Assembly: GCA_006226985.1 (NCBI GenBank) | Contig: SBGC01000032.1 | Location: forward strand, 1-12,179 | Origin: Bacillota bacterium | GTDB lineage: Bacteria; Bacillota_I; Bacilli_A; Acholeplasmatales; Acholeplasmataceae | Direction of reading: 5' to 3' | Length of the DNA: 12,179 bases | Shown here: one piece after another, positions 1-6,531 of the stretch | Layout of the letters: each line of letters starts with the position of its first letter | Position numbering within the stretch: position 1 is the first letter of the stretch | Made by a program: the position numbers and the translations under genes | The notes under the pieces: model-generated | What the model saw: only the letters and a program-made list of their open reading frames with translations | Databases searched by the model: none | What the model was told of the DNA's origin: nothing

Positions 1-1
1 G

Positions 2-8
2 TAAGGTG
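2..8 (+). promoter_or_regulatory. Ribosome binding site of the first gene
   Basis: TAAGGTG lies 8 bases before the ATG at 17 and fixes that start. The promoter of this gene is outside the window. Confidence 0.6.
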
Positions 9-16
9 TTGAAAAA

Positions 17-370
17 ATGACGAAATTTGAAGTTTTAAATCAACTGAATCAAAATCAGCTCGACACCAAGAAGGCTTACAAACTTTTATTCGAACAACCA
101 AGAGAGCGAAAACCAAGAAAAGCACATTGGGTAAAGGTTAGAATCTCGATTCCGGAGTCGAGAGGTGTAACCATCTTACTAGCAGTCTTACTGGCATTAC
201 CAATTCACATTGGTATCATCAAATGGATTGTTTCGAGAAGAGCTAAACAACAGATCAGTGAACAAATCCCTATCACTCCAGGAGATCTCATCGAACTTGT
301 ATCCTTAAAAGGAGTACTTGTCAATATTCACACGAAAACAAATGAAAGAATCATGTTAAGAACGATTTAA
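17..370 (+). CDS. SHOCT-like protein with a hydrophobic segment, function unknown
   Basis: 117 residues. The N-terminus (about 5-24) carries a short helical module with L7, L10, N13, L15, A20, L23 and L24, the same spacing as in the products at 389-811 and 1011-1400. A basic stretch follows (29-37, RERKPRKAH), then a hydrophobic segment at about 50-71 bounded by R72-R75, and a C-terminal part (about 84-117) rich in beta-prone residues. The hydrophobic segment may be a single membrane helix, or a buried strand/helix of a soluble fold. The order SHOCT module, beta part, final hydrophobic beta part resembles the gene at 1011, so the two may be distant paralogues. The gene starts at ATG 17 after a good ribosome site and lies 18 bases before the DUF2089 gene, with which it is probably co-transcribed. 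Function is unknown; a regulatory or envelope-sensing role is only inferred from the company it keeps. Confidence 0.8.
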   Translation: MTKFEVLNQLNQNQLDTKKAYKLLFEQPRERKPRKAHWVKVRISIPESRGVTILLAVLLALPIHIGIIKWIVSRRAKQQISEQIPITPGDLIELVSLKGVLVNIHTKTNERIMLRTI

Positions 371-388
371 AGAAAAAAGGAGAATATC

Positions 389-811
389 ATGAAAGAAAGA
401 ACAAAAGTAAACCCAGTTTTAACAACTTGTCCAGTTTGTAAAAATAACTTACATGTACATACATTACATTGTGATAACTGTGACACAACCATTGAAGGCA
501 CATTTACATTATCAAAATTTAACTATCTAGAATCAGAAAAACTCTATTTCATCGAAATTTTTATTAAAAATAGAGGAAATATCAAGATGATCGAAAAAGA
601 ATTAAACATTAGCTATCCAACGGTTAAAAAAATGCTAGATGATGTCATTTTAGGACTTGGTTATTCACTCGAAGCAATTGAAGATGATCCATTCTTCAAA
701 GAAAAAGAAAAAGAAGAACCCAAAGTAAATAAATCAAGTATTTTAGAAAGAATTGAAAAAGGAGAATTAAAGGTTGCAGATGCAATCGAACTTCTTAAAA
801 AAGGAAAGTAG
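389..811 (+). CDS. DUF2089 family zinc-ribbon/HTH protein, probable transcription regulator
   Basis: 140 residues. A zinc ribbon is visible at the N-terminus: CPVC (C14, C17) and CDNC (C28, C31). A helix-turn-helix-like region at about 63-92 (NIKMIEKELNISYPTVKKML) has the pattern of a sigma-like or LuxR-like recognition unit. An acidic/lysine linker (102-113) leads to a C-terminal SHOCT-like module (118-136: L119, I122, G125, L127, A132, L135, L136). This domain order is that of DUF2089 proteins with the SHOCT-like C-terminal tail. Zinc and DNA binding are family-level expectations; the regulated promoter is unknown. The start ATG 389 follows AAGGAG at 377-382. The stop TAG overlaps the ribosome site of the next small gene. 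It may form homo- or hetero-oligomers with its neighbours through the shared module (inference). Confidence 0.88.
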   Translation: MKERTKVNPVLTTCPVCKNNLHVHTLHCDNCDTTIEGTFTLSKFNYLESEKLYFIEIFIKNRGNIKMIEKELNISYPTVKKMLDDVILGLGYSLEAIEDDPFFKEKEKEEPKVNKSSILERIEKGELKVADAIELLKKGK

Positions 812-819
812 GTGAAACT

Positions 820-990
820 ATGTCAAGAGCAAAAAGTGCATCAAGACAAACGCGACTTATGTCCATTTCATCATACAGTAATCTCAACGCATCACCATTC
901 TATAATGGATTAAATTATGATTATTCAGCAACACACTTTGTTGAATTTGAAGATGTAAATAAAGAAATCAACTCTAAATTATTATTTTAA
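820..990 (+). CDS. Small hypothetical protein, 56 residues
   Basis: An open frame of 57 codons from ATG 820 to TAA 988-990, preceded by AGGTGA at 810-815 that overlaps the stop of the DUF2089 gene. The junction is therefore typical of translational coupling. The protein has a basic Ser/Arg-rich N-terminus (MSRAKSASRQTR), a Ser/Asn/Tyr-rich middle with no clear fold, and an acidic end that could form a short helix (about 41-56). There is no signal peptide, no membrane helix and no cysteine. I do not recognise it. Support for a real gene: it exactly fills the space between two co-directional genes, has its own ribosome site, and is followed 21 bases later by the next start. Its Ser/Asn-rich, low-complexity look suggests a flexible peptide or a partner of one of the adjacent SHOCT-like proteins; this is inference. 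Confidence 0.65.
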   Translation: MSRAKSASRQTRLMSISSYSNLNASPFYNGLNYDYSATHFVEFEDVNKEINSKLLF

Positions 991-1010
991 GAAAAGGAAG
1001 GTATAAACAC

Positions 1011-1400
1011 ATGTCAAAAGATCAATTAAAAGAAGAAAGAATGAAAATATTAGATTTACTTAGTAAAGGTGTTATTAGTGCTGATGAAGCAGAAAAGCTT
1101 TTATCAGCTATGGAAAAACCAGAACAACCAGCATTCAATGATCAAGTTGTTTTTGCTCAAAAGAAAAATCCATTTAGAATGCTACGTGTTTATGTAGATT
1201 CTAAAGATGGTGATGTTGTGAAGATTCAAATCCCTATCGAATTTGCTAAATTGTTAAAGACTGGTAAATTCAACATGAACTTACAAAATAGTGATATCGA
1301 TATTGATGCAATCCTTGAGATGATTAACCAAGGAGTTGTAGGCGAACTTGTCAATGTTGAATCTGCAGATGGCGATATTGTAAAAATAGTAGTAGAATAA
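1011..1400 (+). CDS. SHOCT-like domain protein (YvlB/LiaX-N type), function unknown
   Basis: 129 residues, soluble. The N-terminal SHOCT-like helical module (about 12-34) shows L14, L17, G20, I22, A27, L30 and L31. A linker (35-53) is followed by a small alpha/beta domain (about 56-129) with the strand pattern LRVYVDS, then DVVKIQIPIEFAKLL, a helix IDAILEMINQG and a final hairpin ELVNVES/DGDIVKIVVE. This layout is common in Bacillota proteins annotated as SHOCT-like, often next to DUF2089 genes. Related N-terminal modules occur in YvlB and LiaX, which belong to envelope-stress systems; no function can be read from this sequence alone. Start ATG 1011 is set by AAGGAAGG at 995-1002. It is the last gene of the cassette; a hairpin follows 25 bases after the stop. 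Confidence 0.85.
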   Translation: MSKDQLKEERMKILDLLSKGVISADEAEKLLSAMEKPEQPAFNDQVVFAQKKNPFRMLRVYVDSKDGDVVKIQIPIEFAKLLKTGKFNMNLQNSDIDIDAILEMINQGVVGELVNVESADGDIVKIVVE

Positions 1401-1424
1401 ACCTATACTAAAACATTTATAGGA

Positions 1425-1460
1425 AACAATAAAAGCGTTTGGTCAAACGCCTTTATTGTT
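1425..1460 (+). terminator. Long hairpin terminator (possibly bidirectional) or attenuator
   Basis: A 16-base arm (1425-1440) pairs with 1445-1460 around the loop GGTC, with one mismatch (A1434/C1451). The GC core is GCGTTT/AAACGC with an A-rich left flank and a T-rich right flank (CTTTATTGTT), which is the usual form of an intrinsic terminator that can act in both directions. The T run is interrupted, so termination may be partial. Confidence 0.75.
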
Positions 1461-1499
1461 GTAAAAAGATGACCACATGACAACACGAAGGAGAAGAAC

Positions 1500-3278
1500 A
1501 TGCTATTTGGAAAACACTTTAGAAAATATTACATAAAGTATGGGCTATTTTTCTTGATCGGTGCAGCAGTCCTCATTTTTGTGGATTGGATTCAACTTGA
1601 TATACCTAAACTTGTAGGTAGAATTATCGATAATTTAACCAATGTTCAGGATGTCGAGTATATTGAAAATGCAATTATACGTATCGGAATATTAGCAGGA
1701 TTAATTACAGTAGGTCGTTTTCTTTGGAGATATACGATTTTTGGGGCTTCCAGAAGAATCGAATATAACTTAAGAAATACGATGTTTGGTCATGCTACAG
1801 CTCTTTCTCAAAGCTATTATAGCCAAGAGAAAGTAGGTGGGCTTATGACGTATTTTATTAACGATCTAGAAGCTATTCGAATGGCTTTTGGACCAGGGAT
1901 TTTAATGCTTGTCGATGGACTTATGCTTGGTGGTTTCTCACTATATCGTATGGCAAGACTTAATGGCATGTTAACACTTATTGCGGCTATACCTATGGTT
2001 GCTTTAACAGTAATCTTAGTTTTTATCCGTAAACGAATTTCACAAAAGTTTAAAGAGAGACAACAATCTTTTGAAAACCTTTCTGATTTCACACAAGAAA
2101 ACTTTTCAGGCATTACAGTTATTAAAGCGTTTGTTCGTGAAATTAAAGAATATATGTTTTTCCAAAAGAAAAACGAAGATTTGTATGAAAAGAATTTTGG
2201 GTTTGTTAAATACATCGTTGCAGTCAATATCTCGATAGGTATCGCACTAAACCTTGTTATTTTAACCATCGTTACGTTTGGTAGTTTCTTAGTCATTAAC
2301 AGAACTGCCACAGGTTTAACAGCTGGTGAACTTACAGAATATATGAGTTACTTCTTTAGTCTCATTTGGCCTGTCATGGCTTTATCACAATTTATTCAAA
2401 TTCAAAGTCAAGCAAAAGCATCAGCAACACGTATTGAAAAATTCTTAGATGCTCCAGTTGAAGTTAAAGATGATATCAATGCTTTATCATTTGATGATCT
2501 TCAAGGTAGTATCCATGTTAAAAATCTGACATTTAAATATCCTGATGGAGACAAACCTGTTTTAGAGGATGTTTCTTTTGACATTAAAAAAGGTGAAATG
2601 GTTGGTATCTTAGGCAGAACTGGCAGTGGAAAATCAAGCTTAGTTGATTTACTCCTACGCATTTATAACTTGGATAAAAACCAAATATTTCTCGATGGTC
2701 ATGACATTATGGACTTATCGATAAAGACCGTAAGAAACACGATTGGATATGTCCCACAAGATAATTTCTTATTCTCAGATACTATAACCAATAACATCGG
2801 TTTCGCTTATGATACACCAGACATCGATCTAATCAAAGAATCTGCCAAATTAGCAGATGTTTATGATAATGTCATGGAGTTTAAGGATGAATTTGAAACC
2901 ATGTTAGGAGAACGTGGTGTTACTGTTTCTGGCGGACAAAAACAACGTATTAGTATCGCTCGAGCACTTGCTAAAAATCCTGAAGTTCTCATCCTTGATG
3001 ACTCTGTATCAGCAGTCGATACAAAAACAGAGGAAGCGATTATTTCGAATCTTCATCGTGTGAGAAAAGGTAAAACAACCATCTTTATTGCACATCGTAT
3101 TTCAACGGTTAAAAAGATGGATAAGATCATTTTATTAGATCAAGGGAAAATTTCAGCAATTGGTTCTCATAAAGAACTGATGAAGTCATCACCACTCTAT
3201 CAAGATATGGTCAGACGTCAAACATTAGAAAACTTAGTACAGGGAGGTGACTTGTCTCATGAAGGACTTCAAGGATAA
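1500..3278 (+). CDS. Heterodimeric ABC exporter subunit with degenerate Walker B (BmrC/LmrC/TM287-like)
   Basis: 592 residues, the normal length of an ABC half-exporter: six membrane helices in the first 300 residues, then a nucleotide-binding domain at about 338-575. Visible motifs are Walker A GRTGSGKSS (372-380), Q-loop Q420, signature VSGGQ (476-480), Walker B VLILD (496-500) and H-loop H532. The residue after Walker B is D501 instead of the catalytic Glu, the hallmark of the non-catalytic-site subunit of heterodimeric multidrug exporters such as BmrCD, LmrCD and TM287/288. It should pair with the product of the overlapping downstream gene; its intact signature completes that partner's active ATP site. 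The substrate is unknown (drugs, lipids or peptides). Start ATG 1500 follows AAGGAG at 1488-1493. No peptidase domain precedes the membrane part. Confidence 0.93.
   Translation: MLFGKHFRKYYIKYGLFFLIGAAVLIFVDWIQLDIPKLVGRIIDNLTNVQDVEYIENAIIRIGILAGLITVGRFLWRYTIFGASRRIEYNLRNTMFGHATALSQSYYSQEKVGGLMTYFINDLEAIRMAFGPGILMLVDGLMLGGFSLYRMARLNGMLTLIAAIPMVALTVILVFIRKRISQKFKERQQSFENLSDFTQENFSGITVIKAFVREIKEYMFFQKKNEDLYEKNFGFVKYIVAVNISIGIALNLVILTIVTFGSFLVINRTATGLTAGELTEYMSYFFSLIWPVMALSQFIQIQSQAKASATRIEKFLDAPVEVKDDINALSFDDLQGSIHVKNLTFKYPDGDKPVLEDVSFDIKKGEMVGILGRTGSGKSSLVDLLLRIYNLDKNQIFLDGHDIMDLSIKTVRNTIGYVPQDNFLFSDTITNNIGFAYDTPDIDLIKESAKLADVYDNVMEFKDEFETMLGERGVTVSGGQKQRISIARALAKNPEVLILDDSVSAVDTKTEEAIISNLHRVRKGKTTIFIAHRISTVKKMDKIILLDQGKISAIGSHKELMKSSPLYQDMVRRQTLENLVQGGDLSHEGLQG
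3242..3250 (+). promoter_or_regulatory. Ribosome binding site deciding the start of the second ABC gene
   Basis: GGGAGGTGA lies inside the end of the upstream ABC gene and 8 bases before ATG 3259. A GTG at 3247 in the same frame would give a 4-residue longer product, but it sits inside this site, so ATG 3259 is the likely start. Confidence 0.75.
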
Positions 3279-5052
3279 CACAAGAGAGCGTAGTGACAAG
3301 GAAGTACTAAGACGTTTAATTAGCTATATGAAGCCATATAAGAAACAATTCATGCTTGTTGTTTTACTCATGTTTGTTGCTCTTGGCATTCAAATGTTAC
3401 CACCGCTTATTATTGGTTTCATCGTCAATATTATTGGATCAAATACACTTACTAAAGAAGAACAATCTATACGGATAATCATTGTAACCATTTCGTTTAT
3501 TCTTGCTTTAGGACTTGGTAATTTAGTTGTCTATTACCAAAGTATACTTCTTCAAAAAATCGGACAACAAACAGTTGTTGAACTTAGAAACGAAGTGTTC
3601 AATCATATTGAACATCTATCCATTGGTCAAATTAATCAAGTACCAGTTGGTAAGCTCGTTACCCGTGTAACAAATGATACAAATACAATTGGTGAAATGT
3701 ATACCAATGTTGCAGTTAACTTAATTCGAAACGTCTTATTTTTGTTTGCTGTACTCATTGCACTTTTCATTATTAGTCCTAAAATAACACTTTATGTCAT
3801 TATAACTATTCCATTTGTTTTTGCTGCAACTGTGCTTTTTAGAAAGTTCTCAAGGGCTTCTTATCGTCGAGTTAGAGCAAATGTTTCTGAAGTTAATGCA
3901 TTCTTGTCAGAAAATTTATCGGGAATGAAAGTTACACAAATCTTCAATCAAGAAGATAAAAAAAGATCTGAATTTAAAAATCATAGTCGAAAACTTAGAA
4001 ATTCCTATTTACAAGAAATCTTAGTCTTTGGTATTTATCGACCTGTTGTTTATTTGATATCGATGGTTGGTGTTGTGCTTGTTTTATATATTGGCTATCA
4101 AGAAGTTGTATCAGGTGTCCTTTTAGCCGGAACTCTATTTACGTATTACATGTATGTTGGAGATTTCTTTGAACCAATCCAGCAATTAGCTGAACAGTTT
4201 AACACATTACAAAACGCATTTGCAAGTGCTGAAAAAGTATTTGACGTGCTTGATACAAAACCAGATATCACAGATGATCCTGAAGCGATTGAGTTAACAT
4301 CATTTTCTGGCCAAATTGAATTTAAGGATGTTTGGTTCCAGTATGTACCTGATGTTTGGGTGTTAAAAGGTATAAGTTTCAAAGTTAATCCAGGCGACAC
4401 GGTTGCGTTTGTAGGAGCAACTGGTTCAGGTAAAACGACAATACTCTCTCTCATTGTTCGAAATTATGAAATACAAAAAGGCCAAATATTAATCGATGGC
4501 ATTGATATTAAAAAGATATCACGATCATCCCTTAGACGTCATATCGGTCAAATGCTTCAAGACGTATTTTTATTCTCAGGAACGATTAAAGATAACATTA
4601 CATTAAATGATGATGAGATCACACAAGATGATGTTATTCATGCAAGTGAATACGTTGGTGCGAACACATTCATTGACAAGCTACCTGATGGTTATGAACA
4701 CGTTGTCAGAGAAAGAGGTAACAATTTTTCAAGTGGACAAAGACAACTTATCAGCTTTGCGAGAGCACTTGTCTATAAACCCAGTTTAATGATCTTAGAT
4801 GAGGCAACAGCTAACATCGATTCAGAGACTGAAGAACTCATTCAAGAATCTCTTGAAAAGATGATGAACATTTCCACGATGCTTATCGTTGCACATCGTT
4901 TATCAACGATTCAACATAGTGATAAGATCTTAGTCATGCAATCGGGTGAAATCAAAGAAGAAGGAAGCCATCAAGAGCTTCTAAAACAAAAAGGACTCTA
5001 TTATAACTTATATCAGTTACAATATGATGAAAAAGAAAAAGTAAACGAATAA
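3259..5052 (+). CDS. Heterodimeric ABC exporter subunit with catalytic Glu (BmrD/LmrD/TM288-like)
   Basis: 597 residues from ATG 3259. Six membrane helices occupy about 1-310 after a cytosolic N-terminus; the nucleotide-binding domain is at about 350-590. Motifs are Walker A GATGSGKTT (386-394), Q-loop Q434, signature FSSGQ (490-494), Walker B LMILD followed by catalytic E515, and H-loop H546. The signature is degraded (SSGQ in place of SGGQ) while Walker B is complete, the mirror image of the upstream subunit. Together they give one catalytic and one degenerate ATP site, as known for BmrCD/LmrCD/TM287-288. The gene overlaps the upstream one by 20 bases, implying coupled translation and equal subunit supply. 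It ends with TAA at 5050-5052, just before a terminator. Substrate specificity cannot be deduced. Confidence 0.93.
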   Translation: MKDFKDNTRERSDKEVLRRLISYMKPYKKQFMLVVLLMFVALGIQMLPPLIIGFIVNIIGSNTLTKEEQSIRIIIVTISFILALGLGNLVVYYQSILLQKIGQQTVVELRNEVFNHIEHLSIGQINQVPVGKLVTRVTNDTNTIGEMYTNVAVNLIRNVLFLFAVLIALFIISPKITLYVIITIPFVFAATVLFRKFSRASYRRVRANVSEVNAFLSENLSGMKVTQIFNQEDKKRSEFKNHSRKLRNSYLQEILVFGIYRPVVYLISMVGVVLVLYIGYQEVVSGVLLAGTLFTYYMYVGDFFEPIQQLAEQFNTLQNAFASAEKVFDVLDTKPDITDDPEAIELTSFSGQIEFKDVWFQYVPDVWVLKGISFKVNPGDTVAFVGATGSGKTTILSLIVRNYEIQKGQILIDGIDIKKISRSSLRRHIGQMLQDVFLFSGTIKDNITLNDDEITQDDVIHASEYVGANTFIDKLPDGYEHVVRERGNNFSSGQRQLISFARALVYKPSLMILDEATANIDSETEELIQESLEKMMNISTMLIVAHRLSTIQHSDKILVMQSGEIKEEGSHQELLKQKGLYYNLYQLQYDEKEKVNE

Positions 5053-5059
5053 ATCAGTC

Positions 5060-5087
5060 AAGGGATGAAAATCCCTTTATTGGTTTA
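5060..5087 (+). terminator. Intrinsic terminator of the ABC exporter genes
   Basis: A 7-base-pair stem (AAGGGAT at 5060-5066, ATCCCTT at 5071-5077) is closed by a GAAA tetraloop and followed by a T-rich tail (TATTGGTTTA). It begins 8 bases after the stop codon. Confidence 0.75.
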
Positions 5088-5091
5088 TAGT

Positions 5092-5120
5092 TTGACTATA
5101 ACCATGTATCATTATAAAAT
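5092..5120 (+). promoter_or_regulatory. Probable housekeeping promoter of tldD-tldE
   Basis: A -35 box TTGACT (5092-5097) is separated by 17 bases from a -10 box TAAAAT (5115-5120); each differs from consensus at one base. Transcription would start near 5127, leaving a leader of about 20 bases with the ribosome site AAAGGGG at 5132-5138. Confidence 0.65.
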
Positions 5121-5131
5121 AAAGGAAGTAG

Positions 5132-5138
5132 AAAGGGG
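5132..5138 (+). promoter_or_regulatory. Ribosome binding site deciding the tldD start
   Basis: AAAGGGG is 7 bases before ATG 5146. The open frame continues upstream to an ATG at 5065, but that start lies inside the terminator hairpin, lacks a ribosome site and precedes the promoter. Confidence 0.75.
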
Positions 5139-5145
5139 TCAACCT

Positions 5146-6531
5146 ATGTTAAAAAAAGAAGATTTGCAAAAATTATTAAATGAAGCCTTATCAACGGGTG
5201 CAGACTTTGCGGAAATATTTCTCGAAAACACAAAATCATCTGTGATCAGAGTTACAAGTGGGGATGTGACATCGATTGATAATGGTAATGTTTACGGAGC
5301 GGGGGTTCGTTTATTACTTGGTTTTGATGAAGTATATGGATTTACTAACCATGTCGATTATGAATCTATTTTAAAAGTTATTAAGAACTTAAGAGCATCA
5401 TTTAACGGTCCAGTTCACAAGGTTAAGCCACTAGGTGATGCGAAGCCTTATCAAACGTCAGTTAAGCGTCCCATGGATAGTGTTGATGTAAAAGAAAAAT
5501 CAACGAAACTACAAGATTTATCAAACAAAATTAAAAACTACGATGCTCGTATTGTCCAAGCTATCACACAACTGATTGAAACTGAACAACAAATACTTGT
5601 TGTAAATTCCAAGGGTGTTTATCAGGACGATTTAAGAACATATACGCGTGTTTTCTTCATGGCAGTTGCACAAGAAAATGGTCAAATGCAACAAGCATAT
5701 GAAGGACCAGGACGTTATATGGGTTTTGAAATTTTTGATGAGATTGATGCTGATCAGTTAGCGATTGAAGTTGCGCAAAGTGCAATCATGCTACTATCTG
5801 CTGAAGATATGACACCACAAGTCATGCCTGTTGTATTGCATAACGCTTTTGGTGGCGTCATTTTCCATGAAGCATGTGGACATCCACTCGAAGCGACAGC
5901 TGTTGCGAAAGGTTTATCTCCATTTGTTGGAAAAATTGGTGAAAAAGTTGGATCGGATGTTGTCACAGCTTATGATGATGGCAACATCGAAGGAGCATGG
6001 GGTCGTCTCTCATTTGATGACGAAGGTATGCCAACACAAAAAAACTTGCTCATTGAAAATGGTGTTTTAAAAGGATACTTAATTGACTATCGCAATTCAC
6101 GAAAGATGAACATGGATCCCACAGGATCTGCGAGACGTCAATCGTATAAATTTTCTCCTACTTCACGCATGAACTCAACGTTTATTGCCCCAGGTAAGGA
6201 TAAATATGAAGACATTATTAAGGATACAAAATATGGATTATTCGCTAAAAAACTCGGTGGTGGAACAGTTGTTCCAGCAACGGGAGAATTTAATTTTGCT
6301 GTTCAAGAAGGCTATATGATTGAAGATGGTAAACTCACACGACCTGTCAGAGGAGCGATGCTCATTGGTCATGGTAAAGATGTCTTATTTAAAATTGATC
6401 GTGTTGCAGACAATCTTGAACTTGGGCAAGGTATGTGTGGTTCATTATCAGGATCGATTCCTGTCGATGTTGGTCAACCGACCATTCGTGTATCATCAAT
6501 GACTGTTGGTGGATCAGGAGGTAAAAAATAA
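5146..6531 (+). CDS. tldD: TldD, zinc metalloprotease subunit of the TldD/TldE pair
   Basis: 461 residues from ATG 5146. The metal site is clear: HEACGH at 241-246 (HExxxH, with E242 as the catalytic base), and a downstream Cys in GQGMCGS (C431) at the place of the third zinc ligand known from TldD. The N-terminal half is the alpha/beta domain that helps form the closed TldD/TldE chamber; the C-terminus ends in the family-typical glycine-rich strand region (VGQPTIRVSSMTVGG). The enzyme is cytosolic and degrades small unfolded peptides. In E. coli the pair matures microcin B17 and acts on the antitoxin CcdA; the substrate here is unknown. It has its own promoter and shares a stop/start overlap with tldE. 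No obvious peptide precursor lies next to it. Confidence 0.95.
   Translation: MLKKEDLQKLLNEALSTGADFAEIFLENTKSSVIRVTSGDVTSIDNGNVYGAGVRLLLGFDEVYGFTNHVDYESILKVIKNLRASFNGPVHKVKPLGDAKPYQTSVKRPMDSVDVKEKSTKLQDLSNKIKNYDARIVQAITQLIETEQQILVVNSKGVYQDDLRTYTRVFFMAVAQENGQMQQAYEGPGRYMGFEIFDEIDADQLAIEVAQSAIMLLSAEDMTPQVMPVVLHNAFGGVIFHEACGHPLEATAVAKGLSPFVGKIGEKVGSDVVTAYDDGNIEGAWGRLSFDDEGMPTQKNLLIENGVLKGYLIDYRNSRKMNMDPTGSARRQSYKFSPTSRMNSTFIAPGKDKYEDIIKDTKYGLFAKKLGGGTVVPATGEFNFAVQEGYMIEDGKLTRPVRGAMLIGHGKDVLFKIDRVADNLELGQGMCGSLSGSIPVDVGQPTIRVSSMTVGGSGGKK
6516..6522 (+). promoter_or_regulatory. Ribosome binding site of tldE inside tldD
   Basis: AGGAGGT, a full consensus site, is read as part of the Gly-rich C-terminus of TldD and lies 8 bases before ATG 6531, so TldE is made at comparable level and coupled to TldD. 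Confidence 0.8.

Noticed and set aside
1404..1409. TATACT as a -10 box for the ABC genes
   Set aside because: The only -35-like sequence (TTGTAA at 1378) is 20 bases away, and the hairpin would follow directly, so it is not a convincing promoter.
1817..2311. 164-codon open frame on the - strand inside the first ABC gene
   Set aside because: It lies entirely opposite a clearly conserved ABC exporter gene, has no recognisable domain and arises from the codon pattern of the + strand gene.
3247..3258. GTG start four codons upstream in the second ABC gene
   Set aside because: It falls inside the AGGAGGTGA-type ribosome site that serves ATG 3259.
5065..5145. 27-residue N-terminal extension of TldD
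   Set aside because: The start lies inside the terminator hairpin and before the predicted promoter, lacks a ribosome site, and the residues do not resemble TldD.
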